Source: Leptolyngbya ohadii IS1
Lineage (GTDB): Bacteria > Cyanobacteriota > Cyanobacteriia > Elainellales > Elainellaceae
NCBI RefSeq assembly: GCF_002215035.1
Contig: NZ_NKFP01000004.1
Location: 1,294,691 to 1,358,690, forward strand
Reading direction: 5' to 3'
Length of the DNA stretch: 64,000 bases
Part shown: positions 35,210 to 43,416 of the stretch, piece by piece
Layout of the letters: each line of letters opens with the position of its first letter
Position numbering within the stretch: the stretch's first letter is position 1
The notes under the pieces: generated by a model
What the model was told of the DNA's origin: nothing
What the model saw: only the letters and a program-made list of their open reading frames with translations
Database searches by the model: none
Translations under genes and position numbers: made by a program

Positions 35210-35287
35210 CTCACATCCACGACTCACATCCACAGCTCGTATCCACGGCTCACATCCACGGCTCACATCCACGGCTCACATCTACTG
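35210..35287. repeat. 13-bp tandem repeat, six units
   Basis: Unit CTCACATCCACGG (variants CTCACATCCACGA, CTCACATCCACAG, CTCGTATCCACGG, CTCACATCTACTG) starting at 35210, 35223, 35236, 35249, 35262 and 35275. It lies seven bases upstream of the TpsB start codon (minus strand), so it occupies its leader. Thirteen is not a multiple of three, so copy changes would shift any frame read through it. Confidence 0.92.
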
Positions 35288-35366
35288 CCCCATAGCAGCA
35301 TTATCGACATCCTTGCAGACTGCTCCGGAAAAACGGTGATTTCTGGAAGCTCAATCGACTACTGGC

Positions 35367-36536
35367 TCATCTTCGCCGGACTTTGCTCACCATTTTGCGG
35401 GAAAACCGCAGATTAATCTCCTCTGCCTCCGCCCAATCCTGCAAAATCTGGAAAAAGACCTGACGATCGTTTGCCTGAAGCACTGCCGTCTGATCTGCCG
35501 TTTCAATCACATAGGGGTAGCCACCGCCAATAATCACCTCGCCGCGAACCCAGTCCATAATCCGATCGGTAATGCCCTCTTCAAACATCCAGATTGGCAT
35601 CTCAATCCGAGCGGGATAGTTATCGCGGGTGGTCTTCAAGTAGGTAAAGGCAATCCGATCGTGCTGTTCTTCGTACTGATCCAGAATGCCCAATCGCTCA
35701 CAGAGAAACAGGGGAGTTCGATCGCCCCACGCCATCATTTTGTTGAGTAACTGAGCATCGTGGATGGTGTCTGAGGGCGGCAAATCGTAGAGCGTTCGCA
35801 GCATGACTGCCAGATCCTGCGCGTAGGACGTATCGATGTAGGCAACCAGAGGCACCCGGTATTTTTCACTCGATCGCAGCAGATCAAGCAGACACCTTAC
35901 GTAGAATTGACGGCTCTCTGCGTCAAACACCTGGGCAAAGGTCGCGACGAGGGAACCATCCAGAAACACCAGACAATCCTCGGCATAAGCATGATCCTGG
36001 ATGTACTTTACGAGCCGCTGGGTTTCCATCTCGAACCGCCGCATATTGACTCGCCGATCGACAGGTTCACCGCTGTTGCCTGCCTGAAGATCGATGGGCG
36101 TCATCACATCCAGGGCAATATCCTTCTCGTAGCCTCCCGTGGGCAAATGGGGATTTTCAAACCAGCCGATCTGCACCAGGGCAATGGGAATGGAAAGATC
36201 CTTGCCAGGATAAATCTGCGAACCGTCCACAGCGAAAGTACGGATTCCAGTCAACCGATCGCGCACCCAGGCAAGGCTTTGCTCTTTGTTTTGCCAAACC
36301 AACCCGGAGGAGATAACACCCTGCTTTGCCAGTGCCAAAGATTCCAGGAGCCGCGCCCCAGTCGTGCCAGCACACTGGCTTAAAAGCTGCTGCACCTCAG
36401 ATTCACCCTGGGCTGATAAAACTTTCAGTGCGCTACGGTACTGCTGCAAATGCTCCCACACCTCCCGATTGAAGGCAGTAAATTCCTCACGCTTGCGGGT
36501 AAGAATTTGATGAATCTGAGAAGGCTTCAGGGTCAT
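35367..36536 (-). CDS. NurA-domain nuclease
   Basis: A 389-residue protein with the NurA nuclease domain (PF09376). It has FAVDGSQIYPGKDLSIPIAL (active-site AVDGSQ), LVFLDGSLVATFAQVFD (LDGS) and VAYIDTSYAQDLAVMLRTL. In archaea NurA works with the HerA helicase in 5'-3' end resection of double-strand breaks; in bacteria and cyanobacteria stand-alone NurA genes occur. No HerA-like gene lies within the window. Start: ATG at 36536 (MTLKPSQIHQIL). The upstream 200 bases are AT-rich and likely hold its promoter. Confidence 0.88.
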   Translation of the reverse strand: MTLKPSQIHQILTRKREEFTAFNREVWEHLQQYRSALKVLSAQGESEVQQLLSQCAGTTGARLLESLALAKQGVISSGLVWQNKEQSLAWVRDRLTGIRTFAVDGSQIYPGKDLSIPIALVQIGWFENPHLPTGGYEKDIALDVMTPIDLQAGNSGEPVDRRVNMRRFEMETQRLVKYIQDHAYAEDCLVFLDGSLVATFAQVFDAESRQFYVRCLLDLLRSSEKYRVPLVAYIDTSYAQDLAVMLRTLYDLPPSDTIHDAQLLNKMMAWGDRTPLFLCERLGILDQYEEQHDRIAFTYLKTTRDNYPARIEMPIWMFEEGITDRIMDWVRGEVIIGGGYPYVIETADQTAVLQANDRQVFFQILQDWAEAEEINLRFSRKMVSKVRRR

Positions 36537-36782
36537 GACGATCGAGTAACTTGGCTCTCACTAGCCTACAGGATTTCTCCTATCAGTATTTCAACGGATC
36601 TTTTGCGATCCTCCGATTAACAACGCATAAAAATACGGATACAAATCTGAAGAAAATATTAAAGAATATTTTTCAGGACATAAGCAGAGATTTTTCTATT
36701 GTTTACTACCACTGATTGCTTTCTGCTGATTGCCTTCTGCTAATTATTCTTGCCACCAAATTGTTTGGAGCTACGAGAACGT

Positions 36783-37028
36783 ATGGGTGTCACTGAAGTT
36801 TCTAAACTGGCGTTTACCAGAGGATGTGTTTTACAAATGACCTGCTGCAATGACGCTTTACTCTACTGGATTGAAAATTCATTCTTCATTAGTAAGCCCT
36901 TCGAGCAGCTTGAGGAGCTTATTGAACTGATTTGCCGCCTGCCGATTTCTACTCAGGAGGGTTTTCTCAAGCCAGAGCCTCTGTTGCTACCAGAAATCCC
37001 CGGTACAGCAACCCTAATCGCTGCTTAA
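36783..37028 (+). CDS. Small hypothetical protein
   Basis: An 81-residue protein, MGVTEVSKLAFTRGCVLQMT, then CNDALLYWIENSFFISKPFE and a C-terminal Pro/Leu-rich tail. No membrane segment or known motif; two adjacent Cys lie at about residue 21. The ATG at 36783 is more likely than an in-frame TTG 11 codons earlier. Support comes only from an open frame of normal composition in a 700-base gap upstream of chlP, so it is uncertain. Confidence 0.45.
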   Translation: MGVTEVSKLAFTRGCVLQMTCCNDALLYWIENSFFISKPFEQLEELIELICRLPISTQEGFLKPEPLLLPEIPGTATLIAA

Positions 37029-37337
37029 CTCATGCTGCCCGTTGAATGGTGCTTTATACCCTCTCTTCCTCAGACCGGGTTAAGCTCACAGACGCCATTT
37101 AGCCCCTGACCTTTAGAGCCTAACTCCTTATCACTTCACCTTTCGCAAATCTGCGTCACCGACCCACAGTCTTTCAATCATTATCATCAAGGATCTCAAT
37201 TCCAACCCCTCCAAAAGTATCTGTTTGTTAAGGTCTGTTTCATTTCAGACACATCTCTAGCCTCGGATAATAATCGGGCGGATTGTCCGTGATAGGATGC
37301 AGTCCGTAGCCTCTGGGAGACATAGGAGAGAAGACCT

Positions 37338-38561
37338 TTGACACTACGGGTTGCTGTTGTTGGTTCCGGTCCGGCAGGTTCCTCTGCTGCTGAGACATTA
37401 GCAAAAGCTGGTATTGAAACTTACCTTTTTGAACGTAAGCTCGACAACGCAAAGCCTTGTGGTGGGGCAATTCCCCTCTGCATGGTAAGCGAATTTGATC
37501 TGCCGCCAGAAATCATCGATCGTCGTGTTCGCAAGATGAAGATGATTTCTCCCTCGAATATCGAGGTGAACATCGGTCAGACCCTCAAAGATGATGAATA
37601 TATTGGGATGTGCCGCCGCGAAGTGCTAGATGGCTTCCTGCGAAATCGGGCTGCCAAGCTGGGTGCCAAGCTAATCAACGGCACGGTACACGGCATTGAC
37701 ATCCCCACCAGCAGCACGGCTCCCTATACCATCCACTATGCGGATCATTCCAACGGTTCGCTGGAAGGCGAAGCCAGAACGCTGCAAGTGGATCTGATTG
37801 TGGGCGCAGACGGGGCAAATTCCCGTGTTGCCAAAGCAATGGATGCCGGTGACTACAACTATGCGATCGCATTCCAGGAGCGCATTCGCCTCCCCGAAGC
37901 AGGCATGGCATACTACGAAGAACTCGCTGAGATGTACGTGGGAGACGATGTCTCGCCCGACTTCTACGCCTGGGTTTTCCCCAAGTATGACCACGTTGCC
38001 GTCGGTACCGGCACGATGAAGAAGAACAAGGCGCTGATCAAAGATCTACAAGCCGGAATCCGCGCCCGTGCGGCGAAGAAACTGGAAGGAGGCAAGATCA
38101 TCAAGGTCGAAGCACACCCCATTCCAGAGCATCCCCGTCCGCGTCGTGTAGTCGGTCGGATTGCTCTCGTGGGCGATGCCGCAGGCTATGTCACCAAGTC
38201 CTCTGGCGAAGGGATTTACTTTGCTGCCAAGTCGGGACGGATGTGCGCGGAAACGATCGTGGAACTGTCGAACAAAGGCGAACGCATTCCCACGGAAGCA
38301 GACCTGAAGGTGTACCTGAAGCGATGGGATAAAACCTATGGCGCAACCTATCTGGTGCTAGATATCCTTCAACGGGTGTTCTACCGTTCGGATGCGACCC
38401 GCGAAGCCTTCGTCGAAATGTGTTCTGACATTGATGTGCAGAAACTCACCTTCGATAGCTACCTGTACAAGACGGTTGTCCCGGCAAATCCACTGGTGCA
38501 GATGAAGATCACTGCAAAGACGATCGGCAGCCTGCTCCGGGGCAATGCGCTGGCTCCTTAA
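37338..38561 (+). CDS. chlP: Geranylgeranyl diphosphate/chlorophyllide reductase
   Basis: A 407-residue flavoenzyme that saturates three double bonds of geranylgeranyl to phytyl for chlorophyll a and tocopherol. N-terminal FAD Rossmann motif RVAVVGSGPAGSSAAETLAK, then CGGAIPLCMVSEFDLPPEII, the second FAD motif DLIVGADGANSRVAKAM, and the GD motif ALVGDAAGYVTKSSGEGIYF. Very close to other cyanobacterial ChlP proteins. Start: TTG at 37338 (MTLRVAVVG), supported by AGGAGAG 13 bases before it and by the conserved N-terminus; no ATG is suitably placed. A strong terminator follows. Confidence 0.96.
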   Translation: MTLRVAVVGSGPAGSSAAETLAKAGIETYLFERKLDNAKPCGGAIPLCMVSEFDLPPEIIDRRVRKMKMISPSNIEVNIGQTLKDDEYIGMCRREVLDGFLRNRAAKLGAKLINGTVHGIDIPTSSTAPYTIHYADHSNGSLEGEARTLQVDLIVGADGANSRVAKAMDAGDYNYAIAFQERIRLPEAGMAYYEELAEMYVGDDVSPDFYAWVFPKYDHVAVGTGTMKKNKALIKDLQAGIRARAAKKLEGGKIIKVEAHPIPEHPRPRRVVGRIALVGDAAGYVTKSSGEGIYFAAKSGRMCAETIVELSNKGERIPTEADLKVYLKRWDKTYGATYLVLDILQRVFYRSDATREAFVEMCSDIDVQKLTFDSYLYKTVVPANPLVQMKITAKTIGSLLRGNALAP

Positions 38562-38612
38562 CGAACCCTGATATCGAGTTAGCCCTGATATCACGAACTA
38601 AATAACACGATC

Positions 38613-38638
38613 GGGTGGGCAATCGCTCACCCTTTTTT
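38613..38638 (+). terminator. Rho-independent terminator of chlP
   Basis: GGGTGGGC, loop AATC, GCTCACCC (eight pairs, one G-T) followed by TTTTTT, 52 bases after the chlP stop. Confidence 0.88.
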
Positions 38639-38780
38639 GCGTAGCAAGTATTTATTCCGTACAGGTATATCTATGGATGGTACGATTACGCTTTCTGGAG
38701 GATAGACATAAGTGAATGTACTTGCTGTTGATGCCTTCAGGAGAATCAACCGAATTTCCTGTTGCGACCTATCCTGCCAC

Positions 38781-38806
38781 TATCTATGAGTAATATCTAT
38801 GAGTAA
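38781..38806 (+). repeat. 13-bp tandem duplication spanning the GH3 start codon
   Basis: TATCTATGAGTAA occurs twice in tandem (38781-38793, 38794-38806). Each copy contains an ATG; the second is the GH3 start and the first opens a six-codon frame (MSNIYE) whose TAA overlaps the true start region. This would put a mini-ORF on the messenger directly ahead of the enzyme. Confidence 0.85.
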
Positions 38807-40469
38807 CCTGGTGCTGTCTTTAGTTTCTACCGTCACGAAGCAAGTCAAAGCGAACTTCGTTCGGAGGACGAAAAACGTGATGGCAGTACAGGAGAAGTTT
38901 CTACTCTCGCTGCTGCGATCGCACCGGGACACCGAATTTGGCAGGCAGTACGGACTGGCAGAGCTTAAAACTATTGAGCAATTCCGCGATCGAATTCCGG
39001 TGCTGACCTACAGCCACTACGAGCCTTATGTAGAGCGTATCGCTCAGGGAGAGCCAAATATTCTGACGCCTGAGCCTGTGATTTACCTGAATCTAACCAG
39101 TGGCTCAACCGGAAAACAAAAGCTCATTCCTGTCACCCAGCGATCGCGTCAGGTTCGCAGTCAGGTTAACCAGACCAGTACTGGTTTTTTAGCTGAAGCG
39201 ATGCAGCGGCGGAAACTGCCCCTGGGAAAGCTCCTTGTTACAACCTCAGCCCGTGTCGTTGGGCAAACCAGCAGCGGCATCGACTACGGTTTTGTGAGCG
39301 CAGGGGATTTGCGTCTAAACAGCAAACTCTATCGCCAGGTGGCTGTCCAGCCGTTTGAAGCGCTCCAGGTCGCGGATAGTCTGGCGCGTCACTATGTTTG
39401 CTTACTATTTGCCCTGTGCGATCCCCAGATGCGAATCGTTGGGGCAAATTTTCCGGTACTGGGATTACAGCTCAGCCACTATCTGGAGTCCTGTGCAGAG
39501 GATCTGATTCACGATATTGAAACAGGGGAGATTGCCCCTTGGCTAAAACTAGAGCCGGGAATTCGAGCCAGCCTGGAACGCAGCTGGTCGAGCAATCCCC
39601 ATCGGGCAGCTGAACTGCGCCATATTCTCAAAACAGAGGGACGGCTTACGCCTCAATTGGTCTGGAATTTGTCTGCTGTGGTAACGGCTCTGGGGGGTAC
39701 ATCGAATTTTTATTTAGAGCGATTCCCGACTTACTTTGGCGATACCCCTATTTTTGGTGGAATTTATGCTTCTTCGGAAGCCGCTTTTGGCACTTACTAT
39801 GAACTAAACAATGAGGGGACTATTCTGGCGGTTAACGCAGGCTTTTTTGAGTTTATCGCTGAAGACCAGTGGCACGTCACCGAGCCTAAGACACTATTGC
39901 CCTGTGAAGTCACGCCTGGAAACTACTATCGGATTGTCGTCACCAACTATAGCGGGCTTTATCGCTATGACATTAATGATGTCGTTGAGGTTTTAGGCTT
40001 TTATAACGAAGCTCCGATTATTGTTTTTCGGCACCGTGTGGGCGGTTTGCTTTCCTCAACTACCGAGAAGACGACAGAATTTCACGTTGCACAGGTGATG
40101 CAGCGGCTTCAGCAGAGGTTTAATCTCACGGTGGAAAACTTCTGTGTCACCTTATCCGAGCATGAGATCCCGCCTCACTATCTGGTCAATATTGAACTGG
40201 CGACTGGGGAACAGCTCACCCATGCTCAAGATTTTATTCAGCACTTCGATCGCTATCTGCAAGAAATTCAGCCGTCCTATGCGGTCAAGCGTCCAGAACC
40301 CATTCCACCGCCTCGCCTGCGAATTTTAGCATCCGGCAGTTTTGCAACCTTGCGCCAGCAAATGCTCCAGCGCGGCATCCCGGAGTCTCAGCTTAAGTTT
40401 CCCCACATTAGCGACGATCGCCATCTGCTCACTGGTTTACCGATCGAGCGGGAGATTGACATGGAATAG
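38799..40469 (+). CDS. GH3-family acyl-adenylate-forming amide synthetase
   Basis: A 556-residue protein of the plant-auxin-responsive GH3 family (acyl acid-amido synthetases of the ANL superfamily). ATP-binding motif YLNLTSGSTGKQKLIPVT, motif 2-like region GGIYASSEAAFGTYYELNN, motif 3 region LYRYDINDVVEVLGFYNEAP, and a C-terminal domain with FHVAQVMQRLQQRFNLTVEN. These enzymes activate a carboxylic acid and couple it to an amino acid; the bacterial substrates are mostly unknown. Its start lies inside a 13-bp tandem duplication. It precedes, with 105 bases between, a putative Asp/Asn-hydroxylase-like dioxygenase on the same strand, suggesting a shared pathway. Confidence 0.9.
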   Translation: MSNLVLSLVSTVTKQVKANFVRRTKNVMAVQEKFLLSLLRSHRDTEFGRQYGLAELKTIEQFRDRIPVLTYSHYEPYVERIAQGEPNILTPEPVIYLNLTSGSTGKQKLIPVTQRSRQVRSQVNQTSTGFLAEAMQRRKLPLGKLLVTTSARVVGQTSSGIDYGFVSAGDLRLNSKLYRQVAVQPFEALQVADSLARHYVCLLFALCDPQMRIVGANFPVLGLQLSHYLESCAEDLIHDIETGEIAPWLKLEPGIRASLERSWSSNPHRAAELRHILKTEGRLTPQLVWNLSAVVTALGGTSNFYLERFPTYFGDTPIFGGIYASSEAAFGTYYELNNEGTILAVNAGFFEFIAEDQWHVTEPKTLLPCEVTPGNYYRIVVTNYSGLYRYDINDVVEVLGFYNEAPIIVFRHRVGGLLSSTTEKTTEFHVAQVMQRLQQRFNLTVENFCVTLSEHEIPPHYLVNIELATGEQLTHAQDFIQHFDRYLQEIQPSYAVKRPEPIPPPRLRILASGSFATLRQQMLQRGIPESQLKFPHISDDRHLLTGLPIEREIDME

Positions 40470-40574
40470 TCGCACTTCTCATTACAATCAGTAAGGTTGC
40501 TTAGACTGTTTGAGACGATTTCTCGCGACAATTTCTTCAGGTAGTTTCTTCAGGTAATTTAGTGTGAGGCGTGC

Positions 40575-41330
40575 ATGAAAGGCTCCGGTAGACCCAACGT
40601 CAAGAAGCTAGAAAGTATTAGCCCCAATAATCTCGATCTGGTCAAGAAAATAGAGAGCCTGGTGCCGCAGTACTCTCTTGTTGGGGAGTCAGTATTTTTT
40701 TCAAAAGAGCTGTTTCCCTGGGCAGAGCAATTAGAGGCAAACTGGCAGGTGATCCGACAGGAGCTGGATCAAGTGCTGCCCTATGCGGATTCGCTGCCTA
40801 ATTTTCAGGATATTTCTCCTCGCCAAACCCGCATTTCGCCAGACAATCTCTGGAAAACCTACTTCTTTTTTGCCTTTGGCTACCGCTCCCAAAAGAATTG
40901 CGATCGCTGTCCAGAAACCGCTCGAATCTTACAGCAAATTCCCGGTCTAAAGGTTGCTTTCTTTTCCATTCTGGCTCCGGGTAAGCATATTCCTGAGCAT
41001 CGGGGCAAACATAAGGGCATTATTCGCTGTCATTTAGCCCTCAAAGTGCCAGAACCAAAGGAAAACTGCTACATTCGCGTTGCCGATCAGATTGCCTACT
41101 GGCAGGAAGGCAAAACTCTATTTTTTGATGACACCTATCCCCACGAAGTCTGGAACGATACGAACGATTACCGAGTTGTGCTATTTCTCGACATTGCGCG
41201 TCCGCTGCGCTTTCCCCTGTCGCTCGTCAACTGGCTGGTGAATAAATTAATTGGGTTTTCTCCGATTATTCAGGTCGCCAAGGGCAATCATCAAAACTGG
41301 GAAGAACAGTTTGAAGCAATGATGCGATAG
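40575..41330 (+). CDS. Aspartyl/asparaginyl beta-hydroxylase-like Fe(II)/2-oxoglutarate dioxygenase
   Basis: A 251-residue soluble protein. The double-stranded beta-helix core is visible: KVAFFSILAPGKHIPEHRGK with the first metal His, IIRCHLALKVPEPKENCYIR, and DDTYPHEVWNDTNDYRVVLF with the second His and the 2-oxoglutarate-binding Arg. This is the aspartyl/asparaginyl beta-hydroxylase (AspH/LpxO) fold; some relatives hydroxylate lipid A acyl chains, others small molecules or peptides. Its coupling with the GH3 gene suggests a small-molecule or lipid substrate, which is inference. Start: ATG at 40575. Confidence 0.9.
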   Translation: MKGSGRPNVKKLESISPNNLDLVKKIESLVPQYSLVGESVFFSKELFPWAEQLEANWQVIRQELDQVLPYADSLPNFQDISPRQTRISPDNLWKTYFFFAFGYRSQKNCDRCPETARILQQIPGLKVAFFSILAPGKHIPEHRGKHKGIIRCHLALKVPEPKENCYIRVADQIAYWQEGKTLFFDDTYPHEVWNDTNDYRVVLFLDIARPLRFPLSLVNWLVNKLIGFSPIIQVAKGNHQNWEEQFEAMMR

Positions 41331-41338
41331 CAGTTGTC

Positions 41339-42538
41339 CTAACGCGCCCCCTTGGAATTGAGATGACCTATAACTGTCAGGCTCAAACCGCTGGCGATCG
41401 CTGCCAGTGCCCCAGCCGCATAAAACACGGGCGGTAAACCTGCATATTTCCAGATCGGCCCCAGGATGACCGGGGAAATAAACTGTCCCAGGGAGTTAAA
41501 TCCTGTCCCGATCGCCAAAACCGTCGTTCTCACTTCCAGGGGGGACAGGTGTGCCAGCGCATCATACAAGTTAGGCGTAATAATGCCAAAACCCGCCCCA
41601 AATAGCATTGCCGTCGGGATGATCAGATACAGCTCAGTCAAAAAAGGAATGGTGACGATCGCAATTGCCATCAAGCTAAAGCCAAAGGCAACGGCTCGTC
41701 CCTGCCCAATTCGTTGACTGATCCGACTTGCCCCAAACGCAGAAATAAGGGCGGCTCCAATTAAACGAACTGCTAACACAATGCCGTTAATTTCAGGCGT
41801 TGCCCCGATCGCCTGCTTCAGGTAAAGCGGCGTGTAAACGACGACCGTGTACATAATCATTCCGGCTGCCCAGATAAACAGGTACAGCGTCACAATGCTG
41901 GGTTGCCGAAGCTGCTGAAGAAGCTGTTCGTTGTGGTCTATCTTTACCGCCGATGTCCCCTGAGAGACATTTTCCTTCAGTACCCATGCCGCAAGGACAG
42001 CGAGGGGGATGCCCAGCCCATAGAGATAAAAGGCAAACTGCCACTGAATACCACCAATCCAACCGCCCAGCAGAGGAAAGATAATTGCAGCAGTCGTCAT
42101 CGCGCTGGTGGCGTAGCCCAATATCCGCGATCGGGATTCTCCTTCGTACATACCGCCCAAAATACCGATCGTGGCGGCAGCAATTCCCCCGCTCACCACT
42201 CCCAACAATCCCCGGCTTGCCAAAAGCAGAGGTGGGGCTGTCAAAAATGGAGTTAATACGCCAAAAACGGCATACAGAACCAGGCAGGGAATCATTACTT
42301 TCCGCTTGCCAACCCGATCGGCTGCGGCTCCCAGAATGGGTGTACACAGAGCAGAGGTTAAGGCATGAATACTGGCGATCGTCCCAACCCACTGCGGATC
42401 AAGTTCAAGCTGCTGCACCATCTCTGGCAACACCGGGAAGATGACGCTTCCGGTCATCGTGGTCAAACATCCTGCTAGCAATAAAACCAGCAATTGGTGA
42501 AATCGCTTTGCAGATTTAAATTGAGCCACTTTGTTCAA
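41339..42538 (-). CDS. MFS transporter (multidrug-efflux-like)
   Basis: A 399-residue inner-membrane protein with about 12 hydrophobic helices and the MFS A-motif GAAADRVGKRKVMIP after helix 2. Other features: TGSVIFPVLPEMVQQL in helix 1, GGIAAATIGILGGMYEG (motif C region), and a less conserved second-half motif ASRISQRIGQGRAVAFG. Drug/metabolite exporter type of the major facilitator superfamily; substrate unknown. It is convergent with the dioxygenase gene (stops eight bases apart), so it is not co-transcribed with the GH3 pair. Start: ATG at 42538. Confidence 0.92.
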   Translation of the reverse strand: MNKVAQFKSAKRFHQLLVLLLAGCLTTMTGSVIFPVLPEMVQQLELDPQWVGTIASIHALTSALCTPILGAAADRVGKRKVMIPCLVLYAVFGVLTPFLTAPPLLLASRGLLGVVSGGIAAATIGILGGMYEGESRSRILGYATSAMTTAAIIFPLLGGWIGGIQWQFAFYLYGLGIPLAVLAAWVLKENVSQGTSAVKIDHNEQLLQQLRQPSIVTLYLFIWAAGMIMYTVVVYTPLYLKQAIGATPEINGIVLAVRLIGAALISAFGASRISQRIGQGRAVAFGFSLMAIAIVTIPFLTELYLIIPTAMLFGAGFGIITPNLYDALAHLSPLEVRTTVLAIGTGFNSLGQFISPVILGPIWKYAGLPPVFYAAGALAAIASGLSLTVIGHLNSKGAR

Positions 42539-42609
42539 GCAATCCTTCCTCAGGCAGCACTAAAGGTTTCTCTATCTCGCCGATCGGTACACGATGCGAT
42601 CGCTCATTC

Positions 42610-43110
42610 CTACTGACAGCCTAACGATTCCCGTGTGTCTGCACCTGTCACTGGATTTACACCATTTGCCGTTTTACACAGTTCGAGAATTTGATCGCGA
42701 TCGAGCAGGGCAAAACTGAAATCTGCTCCGTCTACTTTCGCACCTTTGAAGCTTGACTTCAGCATCATTGCGGAAGTTAAAACTGCATCGGTCAGGTCAA
42801 CGCCGGACAGATCGCTGAGGTAAGCAATCCCGTCACTAAAATCAATGCTGTGAAGATTGGCATTTTTGAGAACAGAACCATTGAAAACCGCGCCTCGCAG
42901 GTCTGCCCCACTAAAATTGGCGTTTTCGAGTCTGACGTTAGCAAATTCTGCTCTGACCAAATCCTGTCCAGAATAGTCTTTTGTCGTTGCCTGAACGTCG
43001 TCAAACGCACGAATCGCGGCAGAACTGGCTGCAAAGACTGGAAGCGGTAGAGCTGTCAGCGAAACAACGCAGAAGACGACTAACCCCAGGAGAAACTGAA
43101 ATACCCGCAT
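42610..43110 (-). CDS. Secreted pentapeptide-repeat protein (probably thylakoid lumenal)
   Basis: A 166-residue protein with a Sec-type signal peptide (MRVFQFLLGLVVFCVVSLTA ... VFAAS; cleavage near Ala28-Ala/Ser). The mature part has pentapeptide repeats (A(N/D)Lxx): LENANFSGADLRGAVFNGSV, then LKNANLHSIDF and VDLTDAVL, forming a right-handed quadrilateral beta-helix, then ends in a Cys-containing segment (CKTANGVNPVTGADTRESLG ending LGCQ). Its form fits lumenal/periplasmic pentapeptide proteins of cyanobacteria, whose function is unknown. It is divergent from psbA across a 306-base region. Confidence 0.88.
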   Translation of the reverse strand: MRVFQFLLGLVVFCVVSLTALPLPVFAASSAAIRAFDDVQATTKDYSGQDLVRAEFANVRLENANFSGADLRGAVFNGSVLKNANLHSIDFSDGIAYLSDLSGVDLTDAVLTSAMMLKSSFKGAKVDGADFSFALLDRDQILELCKTANGVNPVTGADTRESLGCQ

Positions 43111-43416
43111 AAACCCCTTGAAAGACTCGGACGACGGTTAACAGTCTCAAACTTAACATTTTTTAATTAACTCTCAGCTCCTTAGACTCTTTAAGCCAGG
43201 CTCTGCTTATCTTAAGGAACTGCGGCTAAACCAGTCATATCAATGGGACAGTAAACCTCCCGACCTTGCAATAGCTAAATTGTTAGCAGTTAAATCAAGC
43301 TTACAATCATCATAAAAAATACTTATGTTTAATTTCCTTCACATTTTTGGAAAGTTCCTCTATCTTAAAAGACATACATAAGTTTACGTACCTTCACAAC
43401 AGGACTCATTGAAATC
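43111..43416. promoter_or_regulatory. Divergent region: lumenal pentapeptide gene / psbA promoter
   Basis: A 306-base AT-rich region. TTGTTA (43280-43285), 16 bases, then TACAAT (43302-43307) is the best sigma-70-like match for psbA, giving a leader of about 100 bases. A second possibility is TTTGGA near 43346 with TATCTT near 43361. A purine box (AGGA) sits about 13 bases ahead of the psbA start. Light-dependent control is known for psbA; no operator can be defined here. Confidence 0.4.

Noticed and set aside
35210..35287. Tandem repeats as a possible CRISPR array
   Set aside because: Units are 13 bases, head to tail, with no spacers; no cas genes in the window. The other tandem repeats fail for the same reason.
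41793..42392. A 199-codon open frame overlapping the MFS gene in another frame
   Set aside because: Same strand, other frame, Cys/Arg/Gly-rich with no hydrophobic pattern; the MFS frame is clear.
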